Numbered from the stretch's first letter, positions 1-11,228 are shown. The stretch is 64,000 nt of DNA from Heloderma charlesbogerti (GCA_026122225.1 JANEZZ010001951.1:1178001-1242000), one strand, 5' to 3'. Numbers and translations are program-made. The notes: a model not told the origin generated them from the sequence alone.

Positions 1-204
1 CTACTCTGTTTGGTTATTCTCCTATGGCACATAAACAGCCACAAACATTTGTTGGCCTCTTAGAGATCAAAACCAACACATTATCATTCAGGCATGTAAC
101 CATAGATTTTTGTTAAGGCTCCGTGAAACAGAACAGGCAAGTACTGAGAGTCCCATCATACAATTTGCTGGGGGGCTAGTAACCAGATGAGAAACTTCTT
201 ACAT

Positions 205-559
205 TAGGGGTGGGGAAATTCTTTCAGCTTGAAGGCTGGACTCCCTGGATTTGCTCTTGGGTGTTGCATTCCAATAGTGGGCAGGACTGAAGGCAAACAG
301 TGTAGGGCCCCAAATACAAACACAAACAAACCCCCAACCAACCCCAGCATATTGTAACTTAAAGCGCCTACTTCCAGTAAATAAGCCTTAGGAAAGGCAT
401 TTCAACCTTTTAGAATGGGGGAAAGCTGCACAAAAGCCAGGAAACCACCCAGTGATCAGTTGTCATGGAAAAGGGTGTGGAGCCAGGGGAAGAGGGCATG
501 GCCAGATTTGGCTGAGGAAAGCCAGATTTGGCCCCTGGTCTTGAGGTTCCCCACCCCTG
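205..559. mobile_element. hAT-type MITE, AGGGGTGGGGAA termini
   Basis: The left end reads TAGGGGTGGGGAAATTC and the right end GAGGTTCCCCACCCCTG, an imperfect terminal inverted repeat. Both ends are flanked by TCTTACAT (197-204 and 560-567), a perfect 8-bp target-site duplication, which is the hAT hallmark. There is no transposase frame, so it is non-autonomous. Its interior (a stretch around AAGCCTTAGGAAAGGCATTT and TTTTAGAATGGGGGAAAG) recurs in the element at 37830-38405, so the two are one family. Confidence 0.85.
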
Positions 560-1831
560 TCTTACATAATCAGCTTGCTTCCATGACAAGACTTGGACTC
601 ACACTATACCAAAGCTAGCTGATAGGGGACAGCCATTTCAGACCACCAAGCTGTCACTTGGTACCTAGTCATAGTTATCATGTATGGTTGTGTAAACCAT
701 GAACCGTCGTCATCTTCAGTTAATTCAGATGAGACATGTGGAATAATACACAGCATGGACAGTGATAATAATCACATTCTGGTTCAAATCTCTGTTTGGA
801 AACTCTTCATTGTAAATCAAAACTTGTATTATATAGAGCTGTATGATGGTATAAGTTGGAAGATGCTGTACAAACTGGAAATATGAGCAAAATAACTTGG
901 TGGCAAGAGTTGTTGGGGAGTGTGGAGAAGGGAATCTAAAAGGCAAATGTATAGCTCATTTGCCTTTTGTGCAGGCTTGTGGTGCCCAGGGTTCCATCTG
1001 GAATGAAATTTCATACTATCACAGGCCTTTTGCTGATCTAACATTATTGTGATAACATCATTGTATCTGTAGTACAAAGAGATAAAATATTAGCAGGACA
1101 GAATGAGGTTAAGTGAGTTTTAAAATATGTGAATGAGCAGGAAGAAAAAAGAACATAAGACGTTTGTTGACAGATTTCTTTTACAGGAAAAAGCAAATCT
1201 GTAAAAGATGTCTAAATCAGGAGAGGTGACTCAACTTGGCATATCACAAAACCTATTTACTCTTTACAGTCTGTAAGAAAGGGTAGATTAGTGCTGGATA
1301 CTAAATTCTTCCTTGACAAAGATAATTTGGATATACACCTGGCATATTTACACTAGGATATTATGTAACTAGTTTTCCTATATTAGAAACCGGTGTCAAA
1401 AAAGCCCCATTAATGTGGAGAGTGAAAGGTTTATTGCTTTGGCTTTACTTTTTTTTTTTAAAGAAGGCAAATTGATGTAATTAGGGGGTAATTACTTTGA
1501 CATTAAATACAAACCAGTTAAGTTTATTGATGCCTGAAACATTAGACTGATTACAGTAAATGACTGATGCAAACTGCGCTCACTGTCCCAACTATTTTAT
1601 TACATTTCTGTTAACCAAAAGCATATGAGGAAATCATTCAATAAACAGAACAACATATTTTTCTTCCTCAGTCAAAAGCCTCCAGTGTTGTAGATCTGAA
1701 TGATGCAGGCCTCCCTAAATAGGTGCCAAAAATTGCCAGTGGACTGGAAGCTTCTCATGGACCACTGCTGGCTAATACTGAGTGATGCTTCCTGGGCTAT
1801 GGGATTAAGAGGCACATTATCTGCTGTCCCT
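560..1831. other. No recognised feature
   Basis: AT-rich single-copy-looking DNA. Only short chance frames occur (up to about 80 codons), without recognisable protein similarity. Nothing here could be assigned to a gene or repeat by eye. Confidence 0.5.
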
Positions 1832-2065
1832 CTTGGTTCTAGGGATGGGCGGATTCCCTATCTTCTGGTCCGTGGGGAATCCGCCCGCAGCGGGGGAGGC
1901 GATCTGTTCCTCCCCCCGGAATCCTCTTTGGCCGGCTGCGCTCCCTGGTGATTCTGCAGAGCCGCCGGCCAGCTCCGAAGCGCCAGCAATACAGCTGCCA
2001 TGCCGTATCACTGGCTGAAGGAGACTTGACTTGACTGACTGTGGCCAAAGAGGCCTTAGTTTAAG

Positions 2066-2400
2066 GGGCCGTGGTGGCTTAGTGGTTAAGACGCTGAACT
2101 ACAGACCGGAAGGTCAGCAGGACAGCAGTTCGATACCCGAGTGCTGCGTGACGGAGTGAGCTCCCGTCTTCAGTCTCAGCTTCTGCCAACCTAGCAGTTC
2201 GAAAGCAAGAAATTGCAAGTAGATAAATAGGTACCGCTTCAGCGGGAAAGGTAACAGCGTTCCGTGCACCTCGGTGTTCAGTCATGCTGGCCACATAACC
2301 ACGGAAGCGTCTTTGGACAGCACTGGCTCTTTGGCTTAGAAATGGAGATGAGCACCACACCCTAGAGTCGGACACGATTGGTTGGGGACACCTTTACCTT
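2066..2400 (+). mobile_element. Sauria-type tRNA-derived SINE
   Basis: The head is tRNA-like: a Pol III A box TGGCTTAGTGG at 2075-2085 and a B-box-like AGTTCGATACC at 2127-2137, spaced about 42 bp apart. The 3' part ends with AGAGTCGGACACGATTGG and a CTTTACCT tail. That segment resembles the 3' end of BovB LINEs (compare AGAGTCGGACACGACTTAA near 12353), which is how Sauria SINEs are thought to recruit BovB reverse transcriptase. TTTAAG occurs on both sides (2060-2065, 2401-2406) as a likely target-site duplication. The SINE lies inside the hAT element at 1840-2618 and is therefore younger than it. Confidence 0.85.
2075..2085 (+). promoter_or_regulatory. RNA polymerase III A box of the SINE
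   Basis: TGGCTTAGTGG fits the A-box consensus TRGYNNARNNG. With the B-box-like element at 2127-2137 it would form the internal promoter of the SINE. Whether this copy is transcribed cannot be told from sequence. Confidence 0.65.
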
Positions 2401-2626
2401 TTTAAGACCTTTACAGCCGCAAATGGCATCCTGGACTCCATTTGCGTCCACAGTCAGTCTGGTTCAGCCAGCAATACAGCATGGCGGCCATATCGCTGGC
2501 AATCTGGAGGTGGAGGATTCAGCCGAGGAGGATTCTGTGGGGAAGCGGTGGTAAATGTTCCGTTCCGCTACGGACTCCGGGGGGCCAGATTCCATGGCGG
2601 AATTCTCCGCCATCCCTACTCGGTTC

Positions 2627-4575
2627 ATGGATGGTTAGGGCAGGCCCACAGTTTTCTGCTCCTGTTGACAAATAAAAATGTCCCCCTTTGTGTTTTATCA
2701 TATACTGAGCAGCATAGCAGAAGCCCCTTTAAATGATCAAGAGTGACTGACATACTATTTTCTTATTATCATTTCTTTATTAATGTCACACAGCCAATGA
2801 GCTGCTAAGCTGCTCATGGGCACCTTCTCCAAACATGTAGGCAGGGACTATACCTCTAAGATGATTTATTGGGACAAATTTCCAAAGTTTCAGGCCTGAA
2901 TTTGTGGAGATTACATTTACAACAAAAGAGAAGGGTGACATTGCTGTTACTTTCCCCCTTTCATATTTCAGGGGGTGCAGGGAGAATTTTGAGGTCAAGG
3001 ATGCAAAATTGACTGCAGTCCTTGCTGCTTCCGGCTGCCATTGTTAAATCTCCATAATCTACCAGAATGACACTACATAGCAATATCGAACTGTTCTGTG
3101 TGATTATGGGGAAATAAACATGGTAGTTAGCATCAGCAAGGAATGTGGTTAGTTTTCACTCCCACACCTCAAATTAAATAACCAAAATGGCCTCCCACTT
3201 TCCTTGCCTGCAAAAGGCAGTGGGGAGGGATTTTGGTACAGCTCTAATTTACGTAGCTAAGGTAAGCATCCCTGGAATTTTGGCACGCTAGGTGGTTGCC
3301 TAGTTTGCCTCTGTGGTTGGGCCAGCCCTGCTGATGGCTCCTTAACAGACTAAACACCATTTTCAGTTTATTTTTTATACACACCCTTTCCATTGTGATA
3401 TGTAACATGTCACACTTGGGTCATTTTTGGGTGGTACAATAACCACCCATGCTCTCCAGGCTGCCATCCTGTGACACATGGTGGTTTGGATTGCACTGGT
3501 TGATTTGTGGGGTGCTTGTAGGACTGGTCCTTCCTTTGTACCAAGGGTTTCAGGTAGCCTTTGGTTATATGAAGGTCTGTGATTCTATGGATTCTCTGTT
3601 TAGTTTTGCTTCATGTACATTAGGAGAGCAGAACCTCCACCCTATGGGTCTAATCTGTCCAGCAGGGCACCCCAAACTGACCCATGCTGCCTCTTGGCTT
3701 TCCTCCAGGGTGTGGGGTTTAGAATCCAAGCCTCACCCCTTGGAAGAATCCCCTCAGAGGGCATCTCCACTGCTGTCTTGGATCTCAGATCAGAGATAGG
3801 AGTGGGGATGCTGGGCGGCCTGGGCCTGCCAAATCTACACTGGTTAGTGGCTGATCTTCTCCACATGGATGAGTCCCAATGACTTCATCCCCACTGCTAT
3901 CTCCAATCGAAGATACTGTAGCAGGGGCGGAGGGTGGCCTGGGTGATGGGGGAGAGAGAGTGCTCTTACCCACTCTCAGGAAATTCCTCCCCCCTATCAT
4001 CCCCACTGCTATCTCCAATCTGAGATCAGAGATAGCGGGGGGGGGGGCAGGGTGACCTGGTCTTTCTCCATGCTGGGAGGAGGCACAGTTCCATGCTTCC
4101 TTCCAGCATGAAGAGGAAAAGTGCGCGAAATCAGGGCAGGGACCACACCCCTTGACATCATCCAGCCCATGGTATGCAGGGTGGGGGCAATTCAGTCCCC
4201 ACCCCAAAACAGTTCTGCACCCCTGAAATACACCAAGGCCTTTCCACTCAAGTCAGACAGTATCGTTAGGATGAGGCAGCCTACTGCAAACAGCTGATTT
4301 TAGGGTTAAAAGGCAGTTACAGGGCAGCAAATGGTCTTTTATTTGTTAACAGTATTCTTTTATTTATATCACCATAGGTGGTATCTTGTATTTTCTACAT
4401 TATGTATCAACATGTTTTAGACTGTCTCTTTATCCACTTCTCCTGTTACACTCCTCCTTGTAATCTGCCTTCACCACAACCTGATTCTCTTCCCTTATCT
4501 TTGAGTTAGTCCCTAATGCCCCCTTCAGAATCCCATTATGATTCAAATAAATGCACACATTCAGATCAAAACAGT
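2627..4575. other. No gene; local degenerate repeat at 3762-4046
   Basis: No coding region is recognised; frames of 116 and 140 codons on opposite strands overlap low-complexity purine/pyrimidine runs and look spurious. Within it, CCACTGCTGTCT followed by GATCTCAGATCAGAGATAG (from about 3766) recurs at about 4000 as CCCACTGCTATCT with GAGATCAGAGATAGCGG, and a partial copy lies near 3887. This is a dispersed short repeat of unknown type. Confidence 0.5.
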
Positions 4576-4786
4576 TGGCTGGATGCAGACTTAGGGTGCA
4601 ATCCTATGCATGTTTAAGTCCTGCAACTTGTAGGACTTTCTTCTGTCTAAACATGCATAGGATTGCACCCTTAGTCATGGTTAAAGTAGACCTGTTGAAA
4701 TCAATGGGACAAGTTAGCCATGACCAACTTAAGCCCCACTGATTTCAATCAGTTTACTTTAACCATGACTAAGTTTGCATCCAGCC
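4576..4786. mobile_element. Palindromic MITE, GGCTGGATGCA termini, with nested hairpin MITE
   Basis: The outer arms pair GGCTGGATGCAGACTTA and TAGTCATGGTTAAAGTA with the reverse complements TACTTTAACCATGACTA and AAGTTTGCATCCAGCC. The inner part has complementary GAAATCAATGGGAC and ACTGATTTC blocks. The left arm is split by the hairpin at 4593-4670. I could not define a target-site duplication for the outer element, so its superfamily is open. Confidence 0.6.
4593..4670. mobile_element. Harbinger-like hairpin MITE, GGGTGCAATCC family
   Basis: The ends GGGTGCAATCCTATGCATG and CATGCATAGGATTGCACCC are perfect inverted repeats flanked by TTA on both sides (4590-4592, 4671-4673). A TWA 3-bp duplication is typical of PIF/Harbinger elements. 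At 78 bp this is the shortest of the copies here. Removing it restores the left arm of the surrounding palindrome. Confidence 0.78.
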
Positions 4787-5728
4787 TAATATGTGTGTGT
4801 GCATACGCACACACGCACACACACATACACAAAACACCCCACCACTGATTTTAGGCTTGCTTTAGCTCCATTGACTTCAATTATAGATGTGCACATAAAT
4901 GTATACTTGAGTGTGACTTATAAACTTATTTGTCCCCTTTAGATGTGCTTGAGCCCCCTTTACACCCTTTGAGGCAGAGTAAAACTAACTAAACAAAAAG
5001 TAGTGGGATAGACTGGCCATAATAAAGCAACTCATGGGTTTTCAACTATTTCTTCTACCTACCCACCTGGCCCATCTGGAAGCTCAAGAGAAGGGAGTGA
5101 AATCACTTGATTTTTCAGGAAACTTTTCTTTTCCGCTCTAATATCAAAGCTATGCTATGAAATAAGATTAAGAATCACTGCCTTGATATGCACATAACCA
5201 TTTTAAACTCTATGGCATCGTTCTACATTTCAGTTCAAAATAAAAGTGCCTGAAAGAAACGTGGACAAGAGAGCTGTATTTGGGAGTTAGGCACCAAGAG
5301 GAGTAATGGCCTTCCACCACCTACTGTCAATTCACATACCAGAAAATCACCGTTCTTCTCTCTTGGCAGCATCACATGATAGCACATCATCTGTATAGAA
5401 TGCCAGCCGTTTACCACAGCTGTGAGCAATGGCATTTTCTCCTTTGCCTACGGCATGCATCCGGAGCTTTAGCAAAGGATCACTGCAAGCAAAAAAAGTG
5501 TAGAACTTATTCTCTAATGCAACTTCATAAAAGTCCATTTAGATGTTGGCCCATGTGCAGGCTGTGGGAAAACCCATGAGTCCTGCAGAAGCTTTTCAAC
5601 ATTAAGCCATTTGTGTGTAGCTGCAGGACTTACATAGGTTTTCCCACAGACTGCAGTGGTGATGATGTGGACTCATACTCTCTGGTTTCAATTTTTCTCT
5701 CTGCAAGAGTAGTGACTCTATAGAGGCT
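4787..5728. other. GT/CA microsatellite then no recognised feature
   Basis: A GTGTGTGTGCATACGCACACACGCACAC tract of alternating purine-pyrimidine lies at about 4792-4832 and could form a hairpin or Z-DNA. The rest shows no gene or known repeat. Confidence 0.5.
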
Positions 5729-5736
5729 GTCTGAAA

Positions 5737-5936
5737 CAGTGGAGGCTGGTGGCTATGAAGTCAGTGGGGCAGTGAATCCATTCCGAGTTTCAGTCAGAAC
5801 TCTAAGGGAGCTATCCAAGGTGCTGAACCCAAGCCCCCAAATAGGTTCAAAACCTTGGATCGCTCATGTAGAGTTCTGACTGGATCCCAGAGCAGATTTA
5901 CCACCACACTGACATTGAAGCCACCAGCCTTCACCG
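5737..5936. mobile_element. hAT-type MITE, CAGTGGAGGCTGGTGG family
   Basis: Starts CAGTGGAGGCTGGTGG and ends CCACCAGCCTTCACCG, a degenerate inverted repeat. The flanks GTCTGAAA (5729-5736) and CCCTGAAA (5937-5944) match at 6 of 8 bases. The interior is palindromic around GAATCCATTCC and GAGTTCTGACTGGAT. A better preserved relative is at 9696-9912. Confidence 0.78.
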
Positions 5937-5944
5937 CCCTGAAA

Positions 5945-6334
5945 ATCAACTTGATCCTTTCTTCTTCTCCTTCTCCTCCTTCTCCTTCTCCTTCTCCTCC
6001 TCTGCTATTTTTTTCTGTTTCATTCCTCCTTGAGCAATCCCAGCCAATCAGGCATCATGTCCTGGGTGTGTGGATGTCACAATGCTATGTAGCCAATCAA
6101 ATTTAGCTCTGTGTTGATATCACCTATAGTGAGGCCAATGCATGCTGTGTACTGACTGGTAGCAACAATTTGGTCCTAATCAATCAGGAATTTAAATTTC
6201 ACAAATCCAGATAATCCTCCATTTGCTTCTCTTTCTGCTGTCATGGAGAACCCCCCCAGGTCAGTCACTGCTAGCTTAGACCCCATTAGCATATATGTGA
6301 AATTAGGAAAGTGGTAGGATATGTTGGTGATCTG
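5945..6334. other. CTT/CCT-rich tract, otherwise nothing recognised
   Basis: A pyrimidine tract of CTTCTCCTTCTCCTCC type lies at about 5961-6003. The chance frame through it is low-complexity serine/proline and is not a gene. Confidence 0.5.
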
Positions 6335-6677
6335 AGACCTATGCCGGCATTCACCTGCTTACATGTAGAGTTAAACTGTGTAGAGACATGTAGGTGTGCA
6401 TGCAAGCCCTGCCTCCAATGTCCCTGCACATCTGGCTTCTGTGTAGGGCTCTGTAATTGTGTTCAGCTGAGTGTGATTACAGAGTTCCCATTACTGGAAA
6501 TTCTGATAAGGCAGGATTCCCGATCACAGGAACTCTGCAATTGCATTCAGGTAACTGTGATGACAGTGATGATGACAGAGCCCTAGACATACCTTCACGC
6601 TTAACTGGCAAATGTCTACATGGAAGCTGGGTGTGTAGGGATATTAGGGGGCAGGGTATACTTGCCTGCATTGGGCT
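6335..6677. mobile_element. Palindromic MITE, CCTATGCNGGCATT family (copy 1)
   Basis: The left end AGACCTATGCCGGCATTCAC and right end CTTGCCTGCATTGGGCT form a loose inverted repeat. The interior has GTGTGCATGCAAGCCCTGCC and GATAAGGCAGG blocks shared with 23981-24276. Target-site duplication is not resolved, so the superfamily is unknown. Confidence 0.55.
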
Positions 6678-8076
6678 CTAATGTAGGAGAGATCTGCCTT
6701 CCCCCAGAGTATAAATATCCACTATAGATAGTTTAAATTGTTATTTGTGAGACAAGAAGCAGGTGCTATGCTGACTAAGGTTCTGAGAATGTTGATGTCA
6801 CTGTGATCATTGTTCACATCATTACATAAGAAAAAGAGTCCTTCAATGTTGATGACCTGGGAGACTACTCATTCTTCTCCTAGGCTTTTGTTCATGCTTA
6901 GTGGATGTTAAGAAAGTTAGCACTGTCACAAGCTTCCAAAATGAAAGAAAATGGTAAAATAAAGACTTCCACCTTTAGTAACAACTTATAGGCCTAGATC
7001 TAGTTCACATAGCCAAAACTACTGATAAATACTTAGCAGCTCAAATTGAACTTAGTTGGCTTCATTGTCAAAAGACCACGGATAAATTTTATCCAATGGA
7101 GTTCAACTGGCGGTACCACTCCAGCCATTTCAGCTCATAGCCAATGCAGCAGCCTTCTCTGCATCCAAGGAGGCAAACAATATTTAATGAAAAATTGAGA
7201 GCAGAAACCAATATATATTTCTAAATTGGGAGCAGATTTACACAGGATGAGGAAATCCGAACCACAACAAAGATGAATTTCCTTTCGTATTTCTCTTTAT
7301 GGAGCAAAGCTGTGAGCAAAATATAATTAGATTTTTTTTTTAAAAGAAAGAAAAAAGAAACCGTGTTGTGTCAATGGATCTACATAAGGTTTGGCTGATA
7401 CACTGAAGTATAACATTGGCTTTAATCAACACATTAGTAACAAAAGATTGTAAGTATCAGGGAGGATTTCATGGCCTTTTCTGTGGTTTGCCTTTATGTT
7501 AGCTCTTATGGTGGTTAAAAAATAATTCAAAATGCATAGAAAAATCTGTCATCTAAGGAATAGTGAGGCTTTGTGTAATATGTTCAAGAAAATACAATCT
7601 CAGAAATGCTGGAACTGAACTTTTGTGGAAGGTAATGAAAATGGCGCTGGTCCAGTTGTAGCCAGCCTTTTTTCATTAGACAATCCTTGTGTGCTAGCAG
7701 AATGAACATTTGCATTAAAATAAATAAGGCCAGGAAACACCTCCTGTTCTGAGCCCATGGTAGTATTTTGGAAGGGCTGCATGATCCATTGCATATTTAA
7801 TACTGGGTCTGGGTGGGATTCAGAGTTCTGTCCATGGGACTCTCCGGTTGCAGGAAGGAGAGGAGGCGATTTCTGATGATCTTCCTTCTCCCTGTAGCCC
7901 CCGGGATTCCGTGAGTCACCAGTGAATTGCAGCAGGAAACATTTTGTTATAAGAGTCTCTGCAGGCACCTTTTTATAATCCCTTGAAGAAGGTCTTACAA
8001 CAAAAGAGGCCAAAATGCATTGGGCTTTTTACTAATAAAACCTTTCCCACCATCCTGAGATTATACTCTCTTTGGG
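6678..8076. other. No recognised feature
   Basis: Mostly AT-rich DNA with a T/A run near 7331. A 137-codon minus-strand frame at 7600-8013 has no recognisable domain and no coding signature I could support. Confidence 0.5.
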
Positions 8077-8084
8077 GGGTTAGA

Positions 8085-8457
8085 CAGGGGTCCCCAAACA
8101 TTTTGGACCCATGTGGACACATTTGGGAATTTGAGAAACTACTGTGGATGCCATCACAAAATGGCTCCCATGGCAGATGTAGCTAGTCACGTAATAGGTG
8201 CCATGGGGGCCTGGCTAGTCAAAAGTGAGCTAAAGGGGTGGAGGTAGGGGAGAGAAATAGTGAGGCTAGAAACTGGGAGGAGCAAAAAATAGCAAGGCTA
8301 GGGGCTAGAAAGGGAGAGAAAAAAGATGGACCTAATATTTTCCAAGGTTTTTTCTTAAAACGCTTTTTTAAAGGGTAGGGAGGAGAGAACTTTGTGGGCA
8401 CTACGGGAGGTCCCCATGGGTGCCATGGCACCCACAGGCACCGTGTTGGGGACCCCT
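8085..8457. mobile_element. hAT-type MITE, CAGGGGTCCCCAA family (tandem copy 1)
   Basis: Left end CAGGGGTCCCCAAACATTT, right end CACCGTGTTGGGGACCCCT. Flanks GGGTTAGA (8077-8084) and GGTTTAGA (8458-8465) match at 7 of 8. The interior CACAAAATGGCTCCCATGGC recurs in the next copy. No transposase frame is present. Confidence 0.8.
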
Positions 8458-8465
8458 GGTTTAGA

Positions 8466-8887
8466 GGGACCCCAACCTCTTTGGGTTTGTGGGCACATTT
8501 GGAATTTTGGGAGTGCTGTGTGTGCTCTCACAAAATGTCTGCCATGGCTTACACATACATAAAATGGAGGCCATGAGCCTTGCCAGTCATAAAACACTCA
8601 TTTCCCAGACCAACATTCATTAGTCACACTAACAGAAAAGCAACTTGCCCAAGAACCTGATTACAAGGCAGAAGTGGGATCTGAGCTCTAAAACACAAAA
8701 CCACTCTTTTCAGCCCCAATGAAGATGAAGCTGGGGGGCAGCACTTTTCTTTGCAGCATGTCAGCTTTCCAGTAAAAAAAAAAAACCTTAATTAAAAATC
8801 TTAAGAAACAAAACAAAAATCCGGAGGGTGCTAAGAGAGGTGAGCCCAAGCACACTGGTGCCCACAGACACCACACTGGTGATCCCA
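8466..8887. mobile_element. hAT-type MITE, same family (tandem copy 2, decayed)
   Basis: Begins GGGACCCCAACCTCTTTGGG, lacking the first two bases of the terminus, and ends CACACTGGTGATCCCA. It carries TGTGGGCACATTTGGAATTT and CACAAAATGTCTGCCATGG in the same orientation as copy 1. The downstream flank is GGATTAGA (8888-8895), matching the 8-mers GGGTTAGA and GGTTTAGA that flank copy 1 at 7 of 8. Confidence 0.7.
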
Positions 8888-8895
8888 GGATTAGA

Positions 8896-9687
8896 TACTC
8901 AGACCCTAGCTGTTACTGGGGGAAGAAAAATGGGCTGGAGGCAATTAAATTAGCATTCCTAGTTCAAAAAGGGGGGGGGGTTAAAGCCTGTGGCAAATTT
9001 AAGAAACTGTTGTCATTTAGAATCTCAATAGTTACACATAGATGCAAGCCAACTTGTGTGTTTTGCATGTTTTTATAGGCACAAGATTTGAAATGTAAAT
9101 GGCTTCAGAGTTCTGACATAATTAACTGTAAATGAAAAGACGTGTTACTTTTGACCTGCTGAAATAAAGTGAGATTATCACTTGAAAACCATTGTATTGC
9201 AACATTACCAAAGGAACTGGTTACTGCTGCTGCAGTTAACTAGATTCAAATATAGACGTGAGCAGCATATTTGGATGAATCCTGAATCCAGAAATGAATT
9301 GGGCTGCTTTGGAGCAATTCGGGAGATGTCCAAATCAAAGTGGGGACCATCCAAAGCAGACCAAACCGAATCGGAACCCTCCTGGAGAGCTGTTAGCAAC
9401 ATGGGGATTCAGAGACAAATGGAGAGACAGACTGTGTCTGCAAAAACTGGAACATTATTTCTCCCCAAGGAAAATGCCAGTGTAGGGAGAGGTGGCAGGA
9501 AAAGAGCAGGGAGTGCAGTTTCATGAGTGGCCGCTCTAGCTTCCAACCAGGAATAACTTTACCAGGGCTGTCCCTTCTACTTCCAATCACAGTGCTTTAG
9601 GGAGGGATCTAGAAGGAACATATCAGAGGCTGCCCCTGTGTTTTTCACTGCATTTTGTGACTGTCTTTGGCAGCAGCAGTGCTCAGG
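8896..9687. other. No recognised feature
   Basis: Contains a short G run near 8970. The stretch about 9250-9440 (GAATCCTGAATCCAG, CAATTCGGGAG, ACCGAATCGGAACC) has the look of a decayed transposon interior, but no ends could be defined. Confidence 0.45.
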
Positions 9688-9695
9688 GCTTCCAG

Positions 9696-9912
9696 CAGTG
9701 GAGGCTGGTGGTTCTGATTTTGGTGATGCTGTGAATCCATTCCAGGTTTCAGTCAGAATGAGTCAGAATTCTAAAAGAGCTCAAGGTGCTGAATCCTATC
9801 CCCAAAATAGGTTAATTACCTTGGTTAGCTCCTTTAAAGTTCTGGCTTGTTCTGACTGAAATCTGGAATGGATTCACAGCCCCACTAAAATTGGTGCCAC
9901 CAGCCTCCACTG
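9696..9912. mobile_element. hAT-type MITE, CAGTGGAGGCTGGTGG family
   Basis: Ends CAGTGGAGGCTGGTGG and CCACCAGCCTCCACTG are perfect 16-bp inverted repeats. Flanks are GCTTCCAG on both sides (9688-9695, 9913-9920), a perfect 8-bp duplication. The rest is also largely palindromic (GAATCCATTCCAGGTTTCAG against TGAAATCTGGAATGGATTC). Non-autonomous. Confidence 0.92.
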
Positions 9913-9920
9913 GCTTCCAG

Positions 9921-11093
9921 GAATGGCTTGAAAGCCAGCACTAACTAGGAGATGCTGTACCCACTGCTGCCTATTCAGGGAGTGGCTGCTGCTGACACCA
10001 ACTCTCCAAGCAGGTGTGTGGAGTCCCAAGTCCCTGCAACCTGAGTCTAGCTCCCCCAGCACTTGTTGCTGTCTGGCTACTGGTACAGAGAAAGTAGGAC
10101 ACCACTGTCCTGCTAAAAGTGACACTTGCCTGAAACTTATAATAGGTGTTGTGAAGGTTTGAGGCCTACAGAGGCAAAGGAATAAAAGGTCAGGCTTAGA
10201 GGCCTGGGTTTTGTGTTTTTGTTTTGTTGGGAGGGGGTATCCCTGAGAAGCGTAGTTTCATTTCCCCAATTATGTTTCATTTCCTCAGGTTTGAAGCAGT
10301 ACTTCAGGTTTTGAGGGAGGAGGGTACATAAAGAAAGTGAGAGAGCCAGTAAGAGAAAAATGGGGAGACCAGAGCCTGAAGGGGGAGCAGGAAGAAGCAG
10401 CCTGGAGAAGTCTAAGTATAGCTATGGTAAAGGAACTTGTGCTTTGCAACTTTTATTTTCTCTTAATGCCTTTTGTATCACTCGGCTCTATTGTGAAAAT
10501 ACTAGTGCTGTGCTGAACCCTGCCCCCTATTTTCGGTAACGTTTTCTTTCCCTGTGAAAGAGGCATTGTTTTTTCTGCCACTTTTGCACGGAGGGGGAAA
10601 ATTTCAGAGATTTTTCTCCTTGCTGAAGGGGACAGGGTTTCCACATACCTTTTTTTTATGTGTAGGCAATTCTTGAGGGGTCTTTTTAAATTTATTTTTA
10701 AAACACCCCCTGCACTTCCAGGAGCTGAAGACTCTTCTCAGCCGGGAGTTCTTCCTGAATGCTTATTGGAGAGGGTGAGGTCACATGGTCTCCTGGGAGT
10801 TCAGAAACAACTGGGCTGGAGAAGAGGCCTGGACTCCTGCAAGTGCAAGCGGTGTTTTTTAAAACAATAAAAAATAGAAAGAAGGCCCCTCAATAATTCC
10901 CTACATTTAAAAAGGTATGTGGACCATACCCCCCTCCCCAAGAAAAAATTCCCTGAAATTCTCACCCCTCCCAGCATCTTTCTCCAGAGTTTTCATTTTT
11001 CCCCCACCCCCACCCCTCTCAAATGCTGAAAGTGGTAGAGTCAAAATTTTCAACACAGCACTAGTAAATACCTTTAGTTATGATTTGTTTGCA
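9921..11093. other. No recognised feature
   Basis: No gene or assigned repeat. Purine-rich stretches occur around 10300-10400 and a C-rich stretch around 11000-11020. Confidence 0.5.
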
Positions 11094-11096
11094 TTA

Positions 11097-11225
11097 GGGT
11101 GCAATCCTATGCATGTTTAAACAGAAGAAAGTCCTACAAGTCCCAGCATTCCCCAGGCAGCTATGCCAGCTGGGGAATGCTGGGAGATGTAGGACTTCTG
11201 TCTAAACATGCATAGGATTGCTCCC
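11097..11225. mobile_element. Harbinger-like hairpin MITE, GGGTGCAATCC family
   Basis: GGGTGCAATCCTATGCATG at the left pairs with CATGCATAGGATTGCTCCC at the right. The inner arms CCCAGCATTCCCCAG and CTGGGGAATGCTGGG also pair, so the 129-bp element is a nearly complete foldback. TTA flanks both sides (11094-11096, 11226-11228). Confidence 0.85.
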
Positions 11226-11228
11226 TTA

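Larger units (their letters stand above)
1840..2618. mobile_element. hAT-type MITE (TAGGGATG family), split by a SINE
   Basis: Left end TAGGGATGGGCGGATTC, right end GGAATTCTCCGCCATCCCTA. Flanks CTTGGTTC (1832-1839) and CTCGGTTC (2619-2626) match at 7 of 8 bases, supporting an old hAT insertion. A tRNA-SINE at 2066-2400 interrupts it; without the SINE the element is about 440 bp. The interior (GCCGCAAATGGC, CCATTTGCGTCC, TATCGCTGGC) matches the element at 42789-43291, so these two are close relatives. No transposase is encoded. Confidence 0.82.

Noticed and set aside
2066..2140. Functional tRNA gene
   Set aside because: A and B boxes are present but the sequence does not fold as a full tRNA and continues into a BovB-like tail, so it is a SINE head.
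3449..4207. 116- and 140-codon frames on opposite strands
   Set aside because: They overlap G/C-rich runs and a local non-coding repeat and have no recognisable similarity.
7600..8013. 137-codon minus-strand frame
   Set aside because: No recognisable domain, no splice context I could support, and an ATG-to-stop run of this size is expected by chance in 64 kb.
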